Shown here: positions 1-5,525 of the stretch, in pieces
Layout of the letters: each line of letters opens with the position of its first letter
How positions within the stretch are numbered: position 1 is the first letter of the stretch
NCBI GenBank assembly: GCA_913052515.1
Contig: CAJXFJ010000030.1
Coordinates: forward strand, 1-10,209
Reading direction: 5' to 3'
Length of the DNA stretch: 10,209 bases
Origin: an uncultured Flavobacteriales bacterium
GTDB taxonomy: Bacteria; Bacteroidota; Bacteroidia; Flavobacteriales; Vicingaceae
The notes under the pieces: model-generated
What the model was told of the DNA's origin: nothing
Seen by the model: the letters and a program-made list of their open reading frames with translations, nothing else
The model's database searches: none
Translations under genes and position numbers: made by a program

Positions 1-166
1 CTTCAAAAGCCTCTTTAGCTGCTTGAACTGCTAACTCTACATCCTTGTCATCGGAGTCAGGAATTAAGCTATATACTTCACCTTTAGCGGGTTCATAATT
101 ATCGATATATGTATTTGAAATCGGCGCAACAAAATCACCATTGATGTAGTTTAATAACTTCTCCAT
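1..166 (-). CDS. Aldehyde dehydrogenase, N-terminal part (cut by window edge)
   Basis: The minus strand from an ATG at 166-164 reads 55 codons without a stop to the window edge. The protein begins MEKLLNYINGDFV and continues with an IDNYEPAKGEVYSLIPDSD stretch and an amphipathic helix ending KEAFE. This is the typical amino-terminal region of NAD(P)-dependent aldehyde dehydrogenases (INGxFV, then NPAxGEV). It resembles most the 2-hydroxymuconate/2-aminomuconate semialdehyde dehydrogenase branch, which in Bacteroidota often belongs to tryptophan-kynurenine breakdown. The NAD-binding fold and the catalytic Cys and Glu lie outside the window, so the substrate is inference only. The gene is transcribed away from the histidine kinase gene, and a hairpin terminator stands about 28 bases before its start codon, which could make its expression conditional. 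The family assignment is firm; the subfamily is tentative. Confidence 0.85.
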   Translation of the reverse strand, partial: MEKLLNYINGDFVAPISNTYIDNYEPAKGEVYSLIPDSDDKDVELAVQAAKEAFE

Positions 167-193
167 GAATCTAAATTAGAGAAAAGAAGAAAA

Positions 194-220
194 AAAAGAT
201 GGCTTTAGGAGCCATCTTTT
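194..220 (-). terminator. Intrinsic terminator hairpin in the leader of the aldehyde dehydrogenase gene
   Basis: An 11-bp perfect stem (194-204 paired with 210-220, core GATGGCT/AGCCATC) closes a 5-base loop. Read on the minus strand the hairpin runs into a tract of eight T (complement of 190-197), followed by a pyrimidine-rich stretch, the classic form of a Rho-independent terminator. On the plus strand it is followed only by TTTTCTTCT, a weaker tail, and no plus-strand gene precedes it. In the minus direction it lies before the aldehyde dehydrogenase start, not after a recognisable gene. It may therefore be a leader attenuator or the end of a short RNA made from the divergent region. Confidence 0.7.
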
Positions 221-255
221 CTTCTGTAGTTTGGTTTTGACTAAAAAACACGGTT

Positions 256-276
256 ATGCTAAAAGTCGATGCTAAA
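256..276. repeat. Direct repeat ATGCTAAA x2, 13-bp period
   Basis: Two exact copies of ATGCTAAA stand at 256-263 and 269-276, separated by AGTCG. They lie in the divergent intergenic region between the aldehyde dehydrogenase and histidine kinase genes. Short direct repeats here could be a regulator site, but an 8-mer pair in AT-rich DNA can also occur by chance. Confidence 0.3.
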
Positions 277-302
277 TTATTCGAAGTATTAATTACTTAC
301 TC

Positions 303-310
303 TAAAGGTA
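303..310 (-). promoter_or_regulatory. Possible -7 element on the minus strand (TACCTTTA)
   Basis: The complement of 303-310 reads TACCTTTA, seven of eight matches to the Bacteroidota -7 consensus TAnnTTTG. No TTG-type -33 box is seen at the usual distance; instead the GTTAA repeats at 312-336 lie directly upstream. If used, it would start a transcript of roughly 100 nt ending at the 194-220 hairpin, or the leader of the aldehyde dehydrogenase mRNA. Weak evidence. Confidence 0.2.
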
Positions 311-311
311 A

Positions 312-336
312 GTTAATCGCTGTTAAATTCTGTTAA
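312..336 (+). promoter_or_regulatory. Candidate response-regulator site: GTTAA x3 at 10-bp period
   Basis: GTTAA occurs at 312-316, 322-326 and 332-336, exactly ten bases apart, and the last two copies extend to CTGTTAA (320-326 and 330-336). Direct repeats in phase with one helical turn are the usual binding pattern of OmpR/PhoB-family response regulators, and a regulator of that family is encoded in the operon that follows. Autoregulation of the kinase/regulator operon, or control of the divergent aldehyde dehydrogenase gene, is an inference. The CTGTTAA core recurs before the YfiR operon at 4002-4008. Confidence 0.4.
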
Positions 337-363
337 GTCAGCAAATTAGCCAAAATAGTTCAA

Positions 364-371
364 TTACTTTG
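364..371 (+). promoter_or_regulatory. Possible -7 element before the histidine kinase gene (TTACTTTG)
   Basis: TTACTTTG matches the Bacteroidota -7 consensus TAnnTTTG at all but its second base. It ends seven bases before the ATG, so a start of transcription about seven bases further on would give an almost leaderless message. No convincing TTG -33 box lies 17-23 bases upstream. GGGAG at 371-375 is too close to the ATG to be a good ribosome-binding site. Confidence 0.2.
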
Positions 372-378
372 GGAGCTT

Positions 379-1938
379 ATGAAAAACAAAAAGTTAATTT
401 TTTTAACCATTGCCGCCAGCTTAAGTATGGTTGGGTTAATTGCAATACAAGTTTATTGGATTAAAACTTCTGCAGATACAGAAAGAAGAAGGTTTAAGCA
501 GAAAGTAATGGAGGTAATGAACAAGGTTACCGATAAACTAGAAAGAGAAGAGGCTATTACTTCTGTTACAAGCAGACTTTTTCATGACATTAAAAAGGAC
601 TTACCAAGAGACTCTATTTTTACATTGGATCAGTTCCCTTTAAACGACCCTTTTCAAAAACAATTAATAAAAAAAGAGGCTGAGAATCCTTCCAAAACAA
701 GCCAAGATTTATACAATATACAATTTGCGCCACCCAAAGAAGATTCTGCTTTATTTATAATTAAGAAAACTCAAAAGCGGGTATTAAGCAGTAAAGTTGA
801 CTTTCAAAGTCAATTGCAAAACAAAACTACCCTAGTAAATGAAATTGTGAATGAATTGGCTTTGATAAGTGTAAACTACAATGACTTTGATGAACGAGTC
901 TCATATGAACAAATTGATTCTCTTTTTAAACACGAATTAAAAGAAGCAGGACTTGAAACGAAATTCATTTTTGATATTCTTGATGCCGAATCTCAGCTAT
1001 TAAGTTTTGCTCAAGATGAAGAAACTCAACAAAAATTAAAAAGCTCGCCCTTTCAATTAAGTTTGTTCCCAAATGACTTTACACAGAGTGATTCATTAAT
1101 TCTTTATTTTCCAAATGAGAAGGGCTTTCTACTAAAAAATAGCTGGCAAATACTTACCCTTTCTCTTTTGATGGTGCTAATTATTATCTATTTATTTTAT
1201 AGTTCAATCTCTACCATTTTCAAACAAAAGCAATTGTCTCAAATCAAAAATGATTTCATAAACAATATGACTCATGAGCTTAAAACACCTATTTCAACCA
1301 TTAGCCTTGCTTGCGAAGCACTAAGAGACAAAAGCATTTCAATAGATGATGGAAGAAGAGGCAATTATGTAAAAATGATAAGTCAAGAAAACAAGCGGCT
1401 TAGTGTTTTGGTTGACAACGTTTTGAAAAGTGCCGTTTGGGATTCTGCTGAACTAAAATTAGAAAGTCATGCCATTGACTTAAACCACTTAGTGCAAAAA
1501 GTAGTTGAAAGCATTGAAATTCAAGTAAACAAGAGAAATGGAAACATCACTTTGGATTTAAATGCAAACCAATCAACAGTCAGAGGGGACAAAGTGCACT
1601 TAACCAATGTATTGTATAACCTATTGGACAATGCTAACAAATACAGCAAAAACAGTCCTCAGATAGATGTAAAAACCCAAAATGAAGGAAATTACCTTGT
1701 TGTTCGTATAAAAGATCAAGGAATTGGGATATCTAAAGAAGATCAAAAAAAGATCTTCGAAAAATTTTATCGTGTTTCCACCGGAAACGTTCATGACGTA
1801 AAAGGCTTTGGCTTAGGGTTAAGTTATGTTAAACGAGTTGTTGAATTACATGAAGGATTTGTAGATTTAATCAGTCAAAAAGGAAAAGGTACAACTGTAA
1901 TAATCAAACTAAAATTATTTAATGATGAAGGATACTAA
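379..1938 (+). CDS. rprX: Membrane sensor histidine kinase (RprX-like)
   Basis: This is a 519-residue sensor kinase. Hydrophobic segments at about residues 6-27 and 256-275 frame a sensor region of roughly 225 residues, probably periplasmic, with no known domain that I recognise. The cytoplasmic part has the H-box NNMTHELKTP with the phospho-acceptor His299, the N-box LLDNANKYS (Asn418), the G1 box DQGIGIS (Asp446, Gly448, Gly450), the F-box IFEKFYRV (about 459-466) and the G2 box GFGLGL (476-481). All catalytic motifs are intact. It should autophosphorylate and pass phosphate to the response regulator that overlaps its 3' end. The MTHELKTPISTISLA form of the H-box is like that of RprX of Bacteroides fragilis, so the symbol is a family-level suggestion. 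The stimulus is unknown. Confidence 0.9.
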   Translation: MKNKKLIFLTIAASLSMVGLIAIQVYWIKTSADTERRRFKQKVMEVMNKVTDKLEREEAITSVTSRLFHDIKKDLPRDSIFTLDQFPLNDPFQKQLIKKEAENPSKTSQDLYNIQFAPPKEDSALFIIKKTQKRVLSSKVDFQSQLQNKTTLVNEIVNELALISVNYNDFDERVSYEQIDSLFKHELKEAGLETKFIFDILDAESQLLSFAQDEETQQKLKSSPFQLSLFPNDFTQSDSLILYFPNEKGFLLKNSWQILTLSLLMVLIIIYLFYSSISTIFKQKQLSQIKNDFINNMTHELKTPISTISLACEALRDKSISIDDGRRGNYVKMISQENKRLSVLVDNVLKSAVWDSAELKLESHAIDLNHLVQKVVESIEIQVNKRNGNITLDLNANQSTVRGDKVHLTNVLYNLLDNANKYSKNSPQIDVKTQNEGNYLVVRIKDQGIGISKEDQKKIFEKFYRVSTGNVHDVKGFGLGLSYVKRVVELHEGFVDLISQKGKGTTVIIKLKLFNDEGY

Positions 1939-2617
1939 ACTATTAATTGTAGAGGATGACCAGAATTTGGGCCAAATGCTTTCCGATTACTTAAGTGTTA
2001 AAGGCTTTGAAACTCAATTAGAAAGAGACGGGGAAGCTGGTTTTAAAGCATTTATTGATGACGATTACGATTTGTGTTTGTTGGATGTGATGATGCCAAA
2101 AAAGGATGGTTTTGCTTTAGCAAGAGAAATCAGACAACTGAAAGCAAACATGCCAATCATTTTTCTCACCGCAAAAAGTATGGAGGAAGATGTAAAAGAA
2201 GGGTTTAAGTCAGGAGCAGATGACTACATTACTAAGCCATTTAGCATGGAAGTGCTTTTAATGCGAATTGAAGCAGTAATTAGACGAGTGAATAACTTGA
2301 AAGATGAATTGGAAAAGAAAAAAGAATTCAAAATTCAGGATTATACTTTCTTACCTGATAAACGAATTATAACTAAAGGTGATTTTGAAAAAAAGCTAAC
2401 TTCTAAAGAAAATGAATTACTTAGACTATTATGTATGTATCAAGGAGAGGTGGTAGATCGAAATGATGCACTAAATATGATTTGGGGAGAAGATAGTTAC
2501 TATAACTCTAGAAGCATGGATGTTTACATCACTAAACTTAGAAAAATTTTTAAAGAAGATACAGGCATTGAAATTATCAACAGCCATGGAAAAGGTTTTA
2601 AGTTATTAGTAGATTAA
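1922..2617 (+). CDS. rprY: OmpR-family response regulator (RprY-like)
   Basis: A 231-residue regulator with a receiver domain (about 5-120) and a winged-helix DNA-binding domain (about 135-231). The receiver has the acidic pair Asp12/Asp13, the phosphorylation site Asp55 in LLDVMMPKKDG, Thr83 in FLTAK and Lys105 in YITKPFS. The output domain has the familiar TSKENELLRLL, YYNSRSMDVYITKLRKIF and NSHGKGFKL segments of transcriptional-regulatory C domains. The start overlaps the kinase gene by 17 bases, or 14 if the second ATG is used, so the two are translationally linked and very likely cognate. The receiver closely matches RprY of Bacteroides by recall. Targets are unknown; CTGTTAA-type direct repeats at 312-336 and 3981-4010 are candidate sites. 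Confidence 0.92.
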   Translation: MMKDTKLLIVEDDQNLGQMLSDYLSVKGFETQLERDGEAGFKAFIDDDYDLCLLDVMMPKKDGFALAREIRQLKANMPIIFLTAKSMEEDVKEGFKSGADDYITKPFSMEVLLMRIEAVIRRVNNLKDELEKKKEFKIQDYTFLPDKRIITKGDFEKKLTSKENELLRLLCMYQGEVVDRNDALNMIWGEDSYYNSRSMDVYITKLRKIFKEDTGIEIINSHGKGFKLLVD

Positions 2618-2666
2618 ACTTTGTTTAGGCTTTTGAACTTTATTAGAATTTAATCAATGAATATAT

Positions 2667-2674
2667 TATCTTTG
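2667..2674 (+). promoter_or_regulatory. -7 promoter element TATCTTTG before the universal stress gene
   Basis: TATCTTTG is a perfect match to the Bacteroidota -7 consensus TAnnTTTG and lies 17 bases before the ATG of the universal stress protein gene. The expected transcript would have a leader of only about 10 bases. No TTG-type -33 box is visible 17-23 bases upstream. It implies that this gene has its own promoter even though it follows the regulator gene by only 74 bases; no hairpin terminator is visible in that gap. Confidence 0.5.
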
Positions 2675-2691
2675 ATAGAAAGCCATACCGA

Positions 2692-3525
2692 ATGAAGCAC
2701 ATTCTATTTCCAACGGACTTTTCTGACAACTCTGAGCATGCCTACCCTTATGCCTTAGAGCTGGCTAGGTTATTTAATGCTGATGTTACTTTGTTTAATA
2801 GTTACAAACTTCCTTACTCAAAGTCGAATCTGTTGGTTTCAATGACAGACAGAATGCAAAATGACTCTATAACAAGTTTAGAAGAACTTAAGCAAGAAGC
2901 TCTAAACCAATTAGAGTACAAAAATATTTCTATACATACCGAGTCTAGATCTGGTGGTTTTGTTTCTTTAATACCCAAAGTAGCCGCTTCTATTGAAAGT
3001 GATTTAATTGTAATGGGAACAAAAGGTGCTAGTGGTTTAAAGGAAATGTTTATTGGTAGCAATACCTTAGAGGTTATACAAACATCCCATTGTCCGGTTT
3101 TAGCAATTCCAGAACATGCAAAAGACGCCCAAAAAAGAAAGTTTGACAAAATAGCAATGGCTACGGATTTGCGTAAAATCTCAGACCCAAAGCAACTTCG
3201 TCCTTTGTTTGAAATTGCAAGGGTTTGTAATGCTCCAATTGAATTTGTTAATATAATTAGACCAGAAGACCAAGTCTCCGATGAAGAAAGAGCTCAACAA
3301 GTTCTTTTTTTAGAAGAGCTTGCTGAAGATGTGCAAACCTCTATTCATTTTGCTACCAATGAAGATATTATAGATGGGTTAAGTGATTATATAAATCATA
3401 AAAAGCCTGATTTATTTGCCATGTTATCTAGGAAACATAATTTGTTTGAAAGGTTATTTACAAAATCCATCACTAACAAACTCTCTTTCAGAACAGAAAT
3501 ACCACTACTGGTAATGGATGAATAA
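2692..3525 (+). CDS. Universal stress protein, tandem UspA domains
   Basis: A 277-residue cytoplasmic protein made of two Usp folds. Domain 1 (about 1-140) begins with KHILFPTDFSDNSEHA, which has the nucleotide-contact Asp9, and carries the full ATP-binding motif G-x2-G-x9-G-S (Gly109, Gly112, Gly122, Ser123) before HCPVLAIP. Domain 2 (about 150-277) starts with FDKIAMATDL but its equivalent loop reads LSRKHNLFERLFTKSITNKL, without the glycines, so it probably does not bind ATP. This mix of one intact and one degenerate domain is common in Bacteroidota two-domain Usp proteins. The role is presumably stress survival or metabolic signalling; the partner is unknown. It stands just after the two-component operon, with a separate -7 element. 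Confidence 0.88.
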   Translation: MKHILFPTDFSDNSEHAYPYALELARLFNADVTLFNSYKLPYSKSNLLVSMTDRMQNDSITSLEELKQEALNQLEYKNISIHTESRSGGFVSLIPKVAASIESDLIVMGTKGASGLKEMFIGSNTLEVIQTSHCPVLAIPEHAKDAQKRKFDKIAMATDLRKISDPKQLRPLFEIARVCNAPIEFVNIIRPEDQVSDEERAQQVLFLEELAEDVQTSIHFATNEDIIDGLSDYINHKKPDLFAMLSRKHNLFERLFTKSITNKLSFRTEIPLLVMDE

Positions 3526-3574
3526 TCTGATTCATTTACGGCACGGTTTTCGTAATTTCGTTTTCCTAAAAATT

Positions 3575-3580
3575 GGAAGG
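3575..3580 (+). promoter_or_regulatory. Shine-Dalgarno-like GGAAGG supporting a TTG start
   Basis: GGAAGG ends five bases before the TTG at 3586-3588. No ATG or GTG is available in this frame between the preceding stop region and the signal peptide, so this purine-rich site supports the TTG as the real start of the basic lipoprotein. Purine-rich sites this clear are not seen before the neighbouring genes. Confidence 0.4.
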
Positions 3581-3585
3581 CCTTC

Positions 3586-3978
3586 TTGAAAAAATACATT
3601 GTATACTTCGTACTTATTTTAGTTTCACTACAGGCCTGTAACAATGGTTATAATTCTGCATTTAAAAACAGAAGAAAAGGACCTAGGAAAGGGGCACCCA
3701 CAGGTAAGTATAGAAACCCAACAATTTTTAGCAGGGTTAATCCATTCCAAGGAAAAGCCAAAGCTAGATTAGCAAAAAGTAAGCGAAAAAAGAAAAAGTT
3801 ATTTAAAAGAAAGCACAAACAAAGAGGTAAAGCTAGAGTTGCAAAAAAACCAGGCTCATCATTTAAAATGAAAAGAACAGTTTCAAGAAGCAGATTAAAA
3901 AGCTCAGGAAGCAGAATTAAAAAGGGAAATGGCTCTAAATCTAAAAGAAAAAACCTTTTTAATACTAGAAAAAAGTAA
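3586..3978 (+). CDS. Small, extremely basic lipoprotein of unknown function
   Basis: The 130-residue product, read from a TTG codon, has a short charged start (MKKY), a hydrophobic core and the lipobox LQAC with Cys18, so it should be a lipidated envelope protein. The mature part has 44 Lys or Arg among 112 residues after the cysteine, and the whole protein has no Asp or Glu at all. Runs such as KSKRKKKKLFKRKHK and SRSRLKSSGSR are low-complexity and probably disordered. I recognise no family. Such a polycation on the cell surface or in the periplasm could bind LPS, nucleic acid, phospholipid or acidic proteins; this is inference. The strong A-richness of the coding strand raises the chance of poor conservation, but the signal peptide argues that the frame is real. 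It precedes the YfiR operon by 70 bases and points the same way. Confidence 0.7.
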   Translation: MKKYIVYFVLILVSLQACNNGYNSAFKNRRKGPRKGAPTGKYRNPTIFSRVNPFQGKAKARLAKSKRKKKKLFKRKHKQRGKARVAKKPGSSFKMKRTVSRSRLKSSGSRIKKGNGSKSKRKNLFNTRKK

Positions 3979-3980
3979 GA

Positions 3981-4010
3981 GTTTATGAACTGTTTATGAA
4001 TCTGTTAAAA
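3981..4010 (+). promoter_or_regulatory. Tandem direct repeats, GTTTATGAA x2 (11-bp period) plus CTGTTAA
   Basis: GTTTATGAA is repeated exactly at 3981-3989 and 3992-4000, and a related GTTAAAA follows at 4004-4010, one helical turn on. The array ends seven bases before the -7 element at 4017, so it covers the position of a -33 box, which is otherwise absent. The 11-bp period is typical of OmpR/PhoB-family binding sites, and CTGTTAA at 4002-4008 matches the repeats before the histidine kinase gene. It is a good candidate activator site for the YfiR operon. Confidence 0.45.
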
Positions 4011-4016
4011 GTTTAC

Positions 4017-4024
4017 TATCTTTA
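4017..4024 (+). promoter_or_regulatory. -7 promoter element TATCTTTA before the YfiR operon
   Basis: TATCTTTA matches seven of eight positions of the Bacteroidota consensus TAnnTTTG. It lies 24 bases before the GTG start of the YfiR gene, and lacks a TTG -33 box, being preceded instead by phased direct repeats. This suggests a separately regulated promoter for the three-gene operon. Confidence 0.45.
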
Positions 4025-4048
4025 ACCTCTTGCATAGTTATATAAATT

Positions 4049-4585
4049 GTGAAAAGAAGCATACTCATATCACTCATATTTATACTAGTAGGAACTAGTG
4101 CATCTAGCCCTTCTGGAGCTATTCCTAATGTGGATACAAATGCAAAAATTAAAGCCGTTTTTATCTACAATTTTACCAAGTATATTGAATGGCCATCAAA
4201 TTCAACTTCTGGCGAATTTACAATTGGTATACTTGGAAGTAACGAAGCTCTTTACAACGAGTTAGACAAAATGTCCAAAGTCAAAAAAGTTGCGAACCAA
4301 ACTTTTTCAATTAAAAAGTTTAGTTCGATATCAGAAGTTAATGCACCCCATATACTTTACATTCCTGCAGATAGTACTGAAGAATTAAGCAAAGCTGTAA
4401 GCTTACTTAAAGGAAAAAGTACACTAATTGTAACAGAGAAAGCTGGAATGGCCCAAAAAGGAGCCGCTATTAACTTTGTTATTGTAGGTAGTAGACAAAA
4501 ATTTGAATTAAATAAAGCTAATGTTGAGAAACACAACTTAAAAGTTGCCTCAACACTTGAAAAATTAGCCGTATTAGTAAACTAA
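4049..4585 (+). CDS. YfiR-family (DUF4154) periplasmic protein
   Basis: A 178-residue secreted protein. It starts at GTG, the only possible start since a stop codon (TAA, 4043-4045) lies just upstream in frame and the next Met is residue 74. A signal peptide covers about residues 1-24 (ILISLIFILVGTSASS). The mature protein opens with KIKAVFIYNFTKYIEWP (33-49), the hallmark of DUF4154/YfiR proteins, and later has GMAQKGAAINFVIV and a closing NVEKHNLKVASTLEKLA helix, both also typical. In Pseudomonas, YfiR in the periplasm represses the membrane diguanylate cyclase YfiN. Here it is first in an operon with a TPR protein (1-base gap) and a HAMP-SpoIIE phosphatase, which is the likely membrane partner. 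No GGDEF gene is in the window. Confidence 0.88.
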   Translation: MKRSILISLIFILVGTSASSPSGAIPNVDTNAKIKAVFIYNFTKYIEWPSNSTSGEFTIGILGSNEALYNELDKMSKVKKVANQTFSIKKFSSISEVNAPHILYIPADSTEELSKAVSLLKGKSTLIVTEKAGMAQKGAAINFVIVGSRQKFELNKANVEKHNLKVASTLEKLAVLVN

Positions 4586-4586
4586 G

Positions 4587-5510
4587 ATGAAAAAATTAAC
4601 CTTCTTAGCCTTGTTTATCGCATTTTCTGCTAGCTTGTTTTCACAAAACAAACTAACAAATGCACTATATGCCTTAAAAAACAATGAGCTCGATAAAGCC
4701 AAAGAGCTAATTGATGCTGCCATGGTTGATAGTGTTTTTATGGACAAGGCTGCTACTTGGTATTATGCTGGTAATATTTACAAGGAGCTTTTTAAGAAAA
4801 ATGAATTTACAGAGAAGCAATCTCCAATGAGATTATTATCTGCAAATTATTTTATTAAGTCCGTTGAGTTGGATACTGCTGGCACATATCAAAAAAGCTC
4901 TCGGCAAAACTTAAAATATATTGCTGAAACCATATATAACCACGCCGCATCTTCATTTGACATGCAACAATACCCAGTTGCTATTTCTAATTATACCAAA
5001 TACAAAGAACTTTTAAGTTTTGCTTATCCTGAAACTAATTTTACAGAAAAAGATATCATGTTCAATCTGGCTTTAGCCACTACTTATAGTAAGATTGCAG
5101 AATCAGACTCTACGAATAGAGACATGTATGTTGATAAAGCCCGAGAGCTTTATCAAAAAGTATTAGAACTAGACTCTAACAATGTAAGTGCTAATTACAA
5201 TATTGGAATTATTTATTACAACGAAGGTGTTGATATTGTAAATAATATGGACTATAGCTTAGATTTAGAACAGCTAAATTTAGTTCAAGACCGAATTATT
5301 GAATTGTTCAGAGAGTCTTTACCTTATATGAAAAAGGCCTATGATTTAAATCCAAAAAGAAAAGAAACACTTATTGGTTTACAAGGGATATACTTTAGCT
5401 TGAATGACATTCCAAAATCTGAAGCGTACAAAAAAGAACTCGAAAAGCTAGAAGAAGAGGAGTCTATGGAAAAAACAACTCCTGAAGATGTAGAAATGCA
5501 AGAAGAATAA
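4587..5510 (+). CDS. Exported tetratricopeptide-repeat protein with acidic tail
   Basis: A 307-residue protein with a clear signal peptide (KKLTFLALFIAFSASLFSQ, about 1-20) and no lipobox cysteine. Helical repeats fill the rest: an early pair around 22-65, and a good TPR unit at about 182-215 (ARELYQKVLELDSNNVSANY followed by IGIIYYNEGVDI), with another at about 243-285 ending at DLNPKRKETLIGLQGIYFSL. The last 26 residues hold 12 Asp or Glu and are probably disordered. It should be a periplasmic or outer-membrane-associated scaffold. The one-base gap to the YfiR gene and the 15-base gap to the phosphatase gene place it between the proposed sensor and effector, so it may assist their contact; that is inference. 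Confidence 0.82.
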   Translation: MKKLTFLALFIAFSASLFSQNKLTNALYALKNNELDKAKELIDAAMVDSVFMDKAATWYYAGNIYKELFKKNEFTEKQSPMRLLSANYFIKSVELDTAGTYQKSSRQNLKYIAETIYNHAASSFDMQQYPVAISNYTKYKELLSFAYPETNFTEKDIMFNLALATTYSKIAESDSTNRDMYVDKARELYQKVLELDSNNVSANYNIGIIYYNEGVDIVNNMDYSLDLEQLNLVQDRIIELFRESLPYMKKAYDLNPKRKETLIGLQGIYFSLNDIPKSEAYKKELEKLEEEESMEKTTPEDVEMQEE

Positions 5511-5525
5511 AATATTTCACCTTGC

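Noticed and set aside
2814..3149. Minus-strand open frame of 111 codons
   Set aside because: It lies wholly within the universal stress protein gene, whose plus-strand frame has clear family motifs; the antisense product has no recognisable domain.
3396..3644. Minus-strand open frame across the end of the universal stress gene and the start of the lipoprotein gene
   Set aside because: It is antisense to two supported genes and shows no domain, signal or start context of its own.
3586..3978. Lys/Arg-rich small protein as a histone-like or ribosomal protein
   Set aside because: The signal peptide with a lipobox cysteine directs it to the envelope, and none of the motifs of ribosomal or histone-H1-like proteins is visible.
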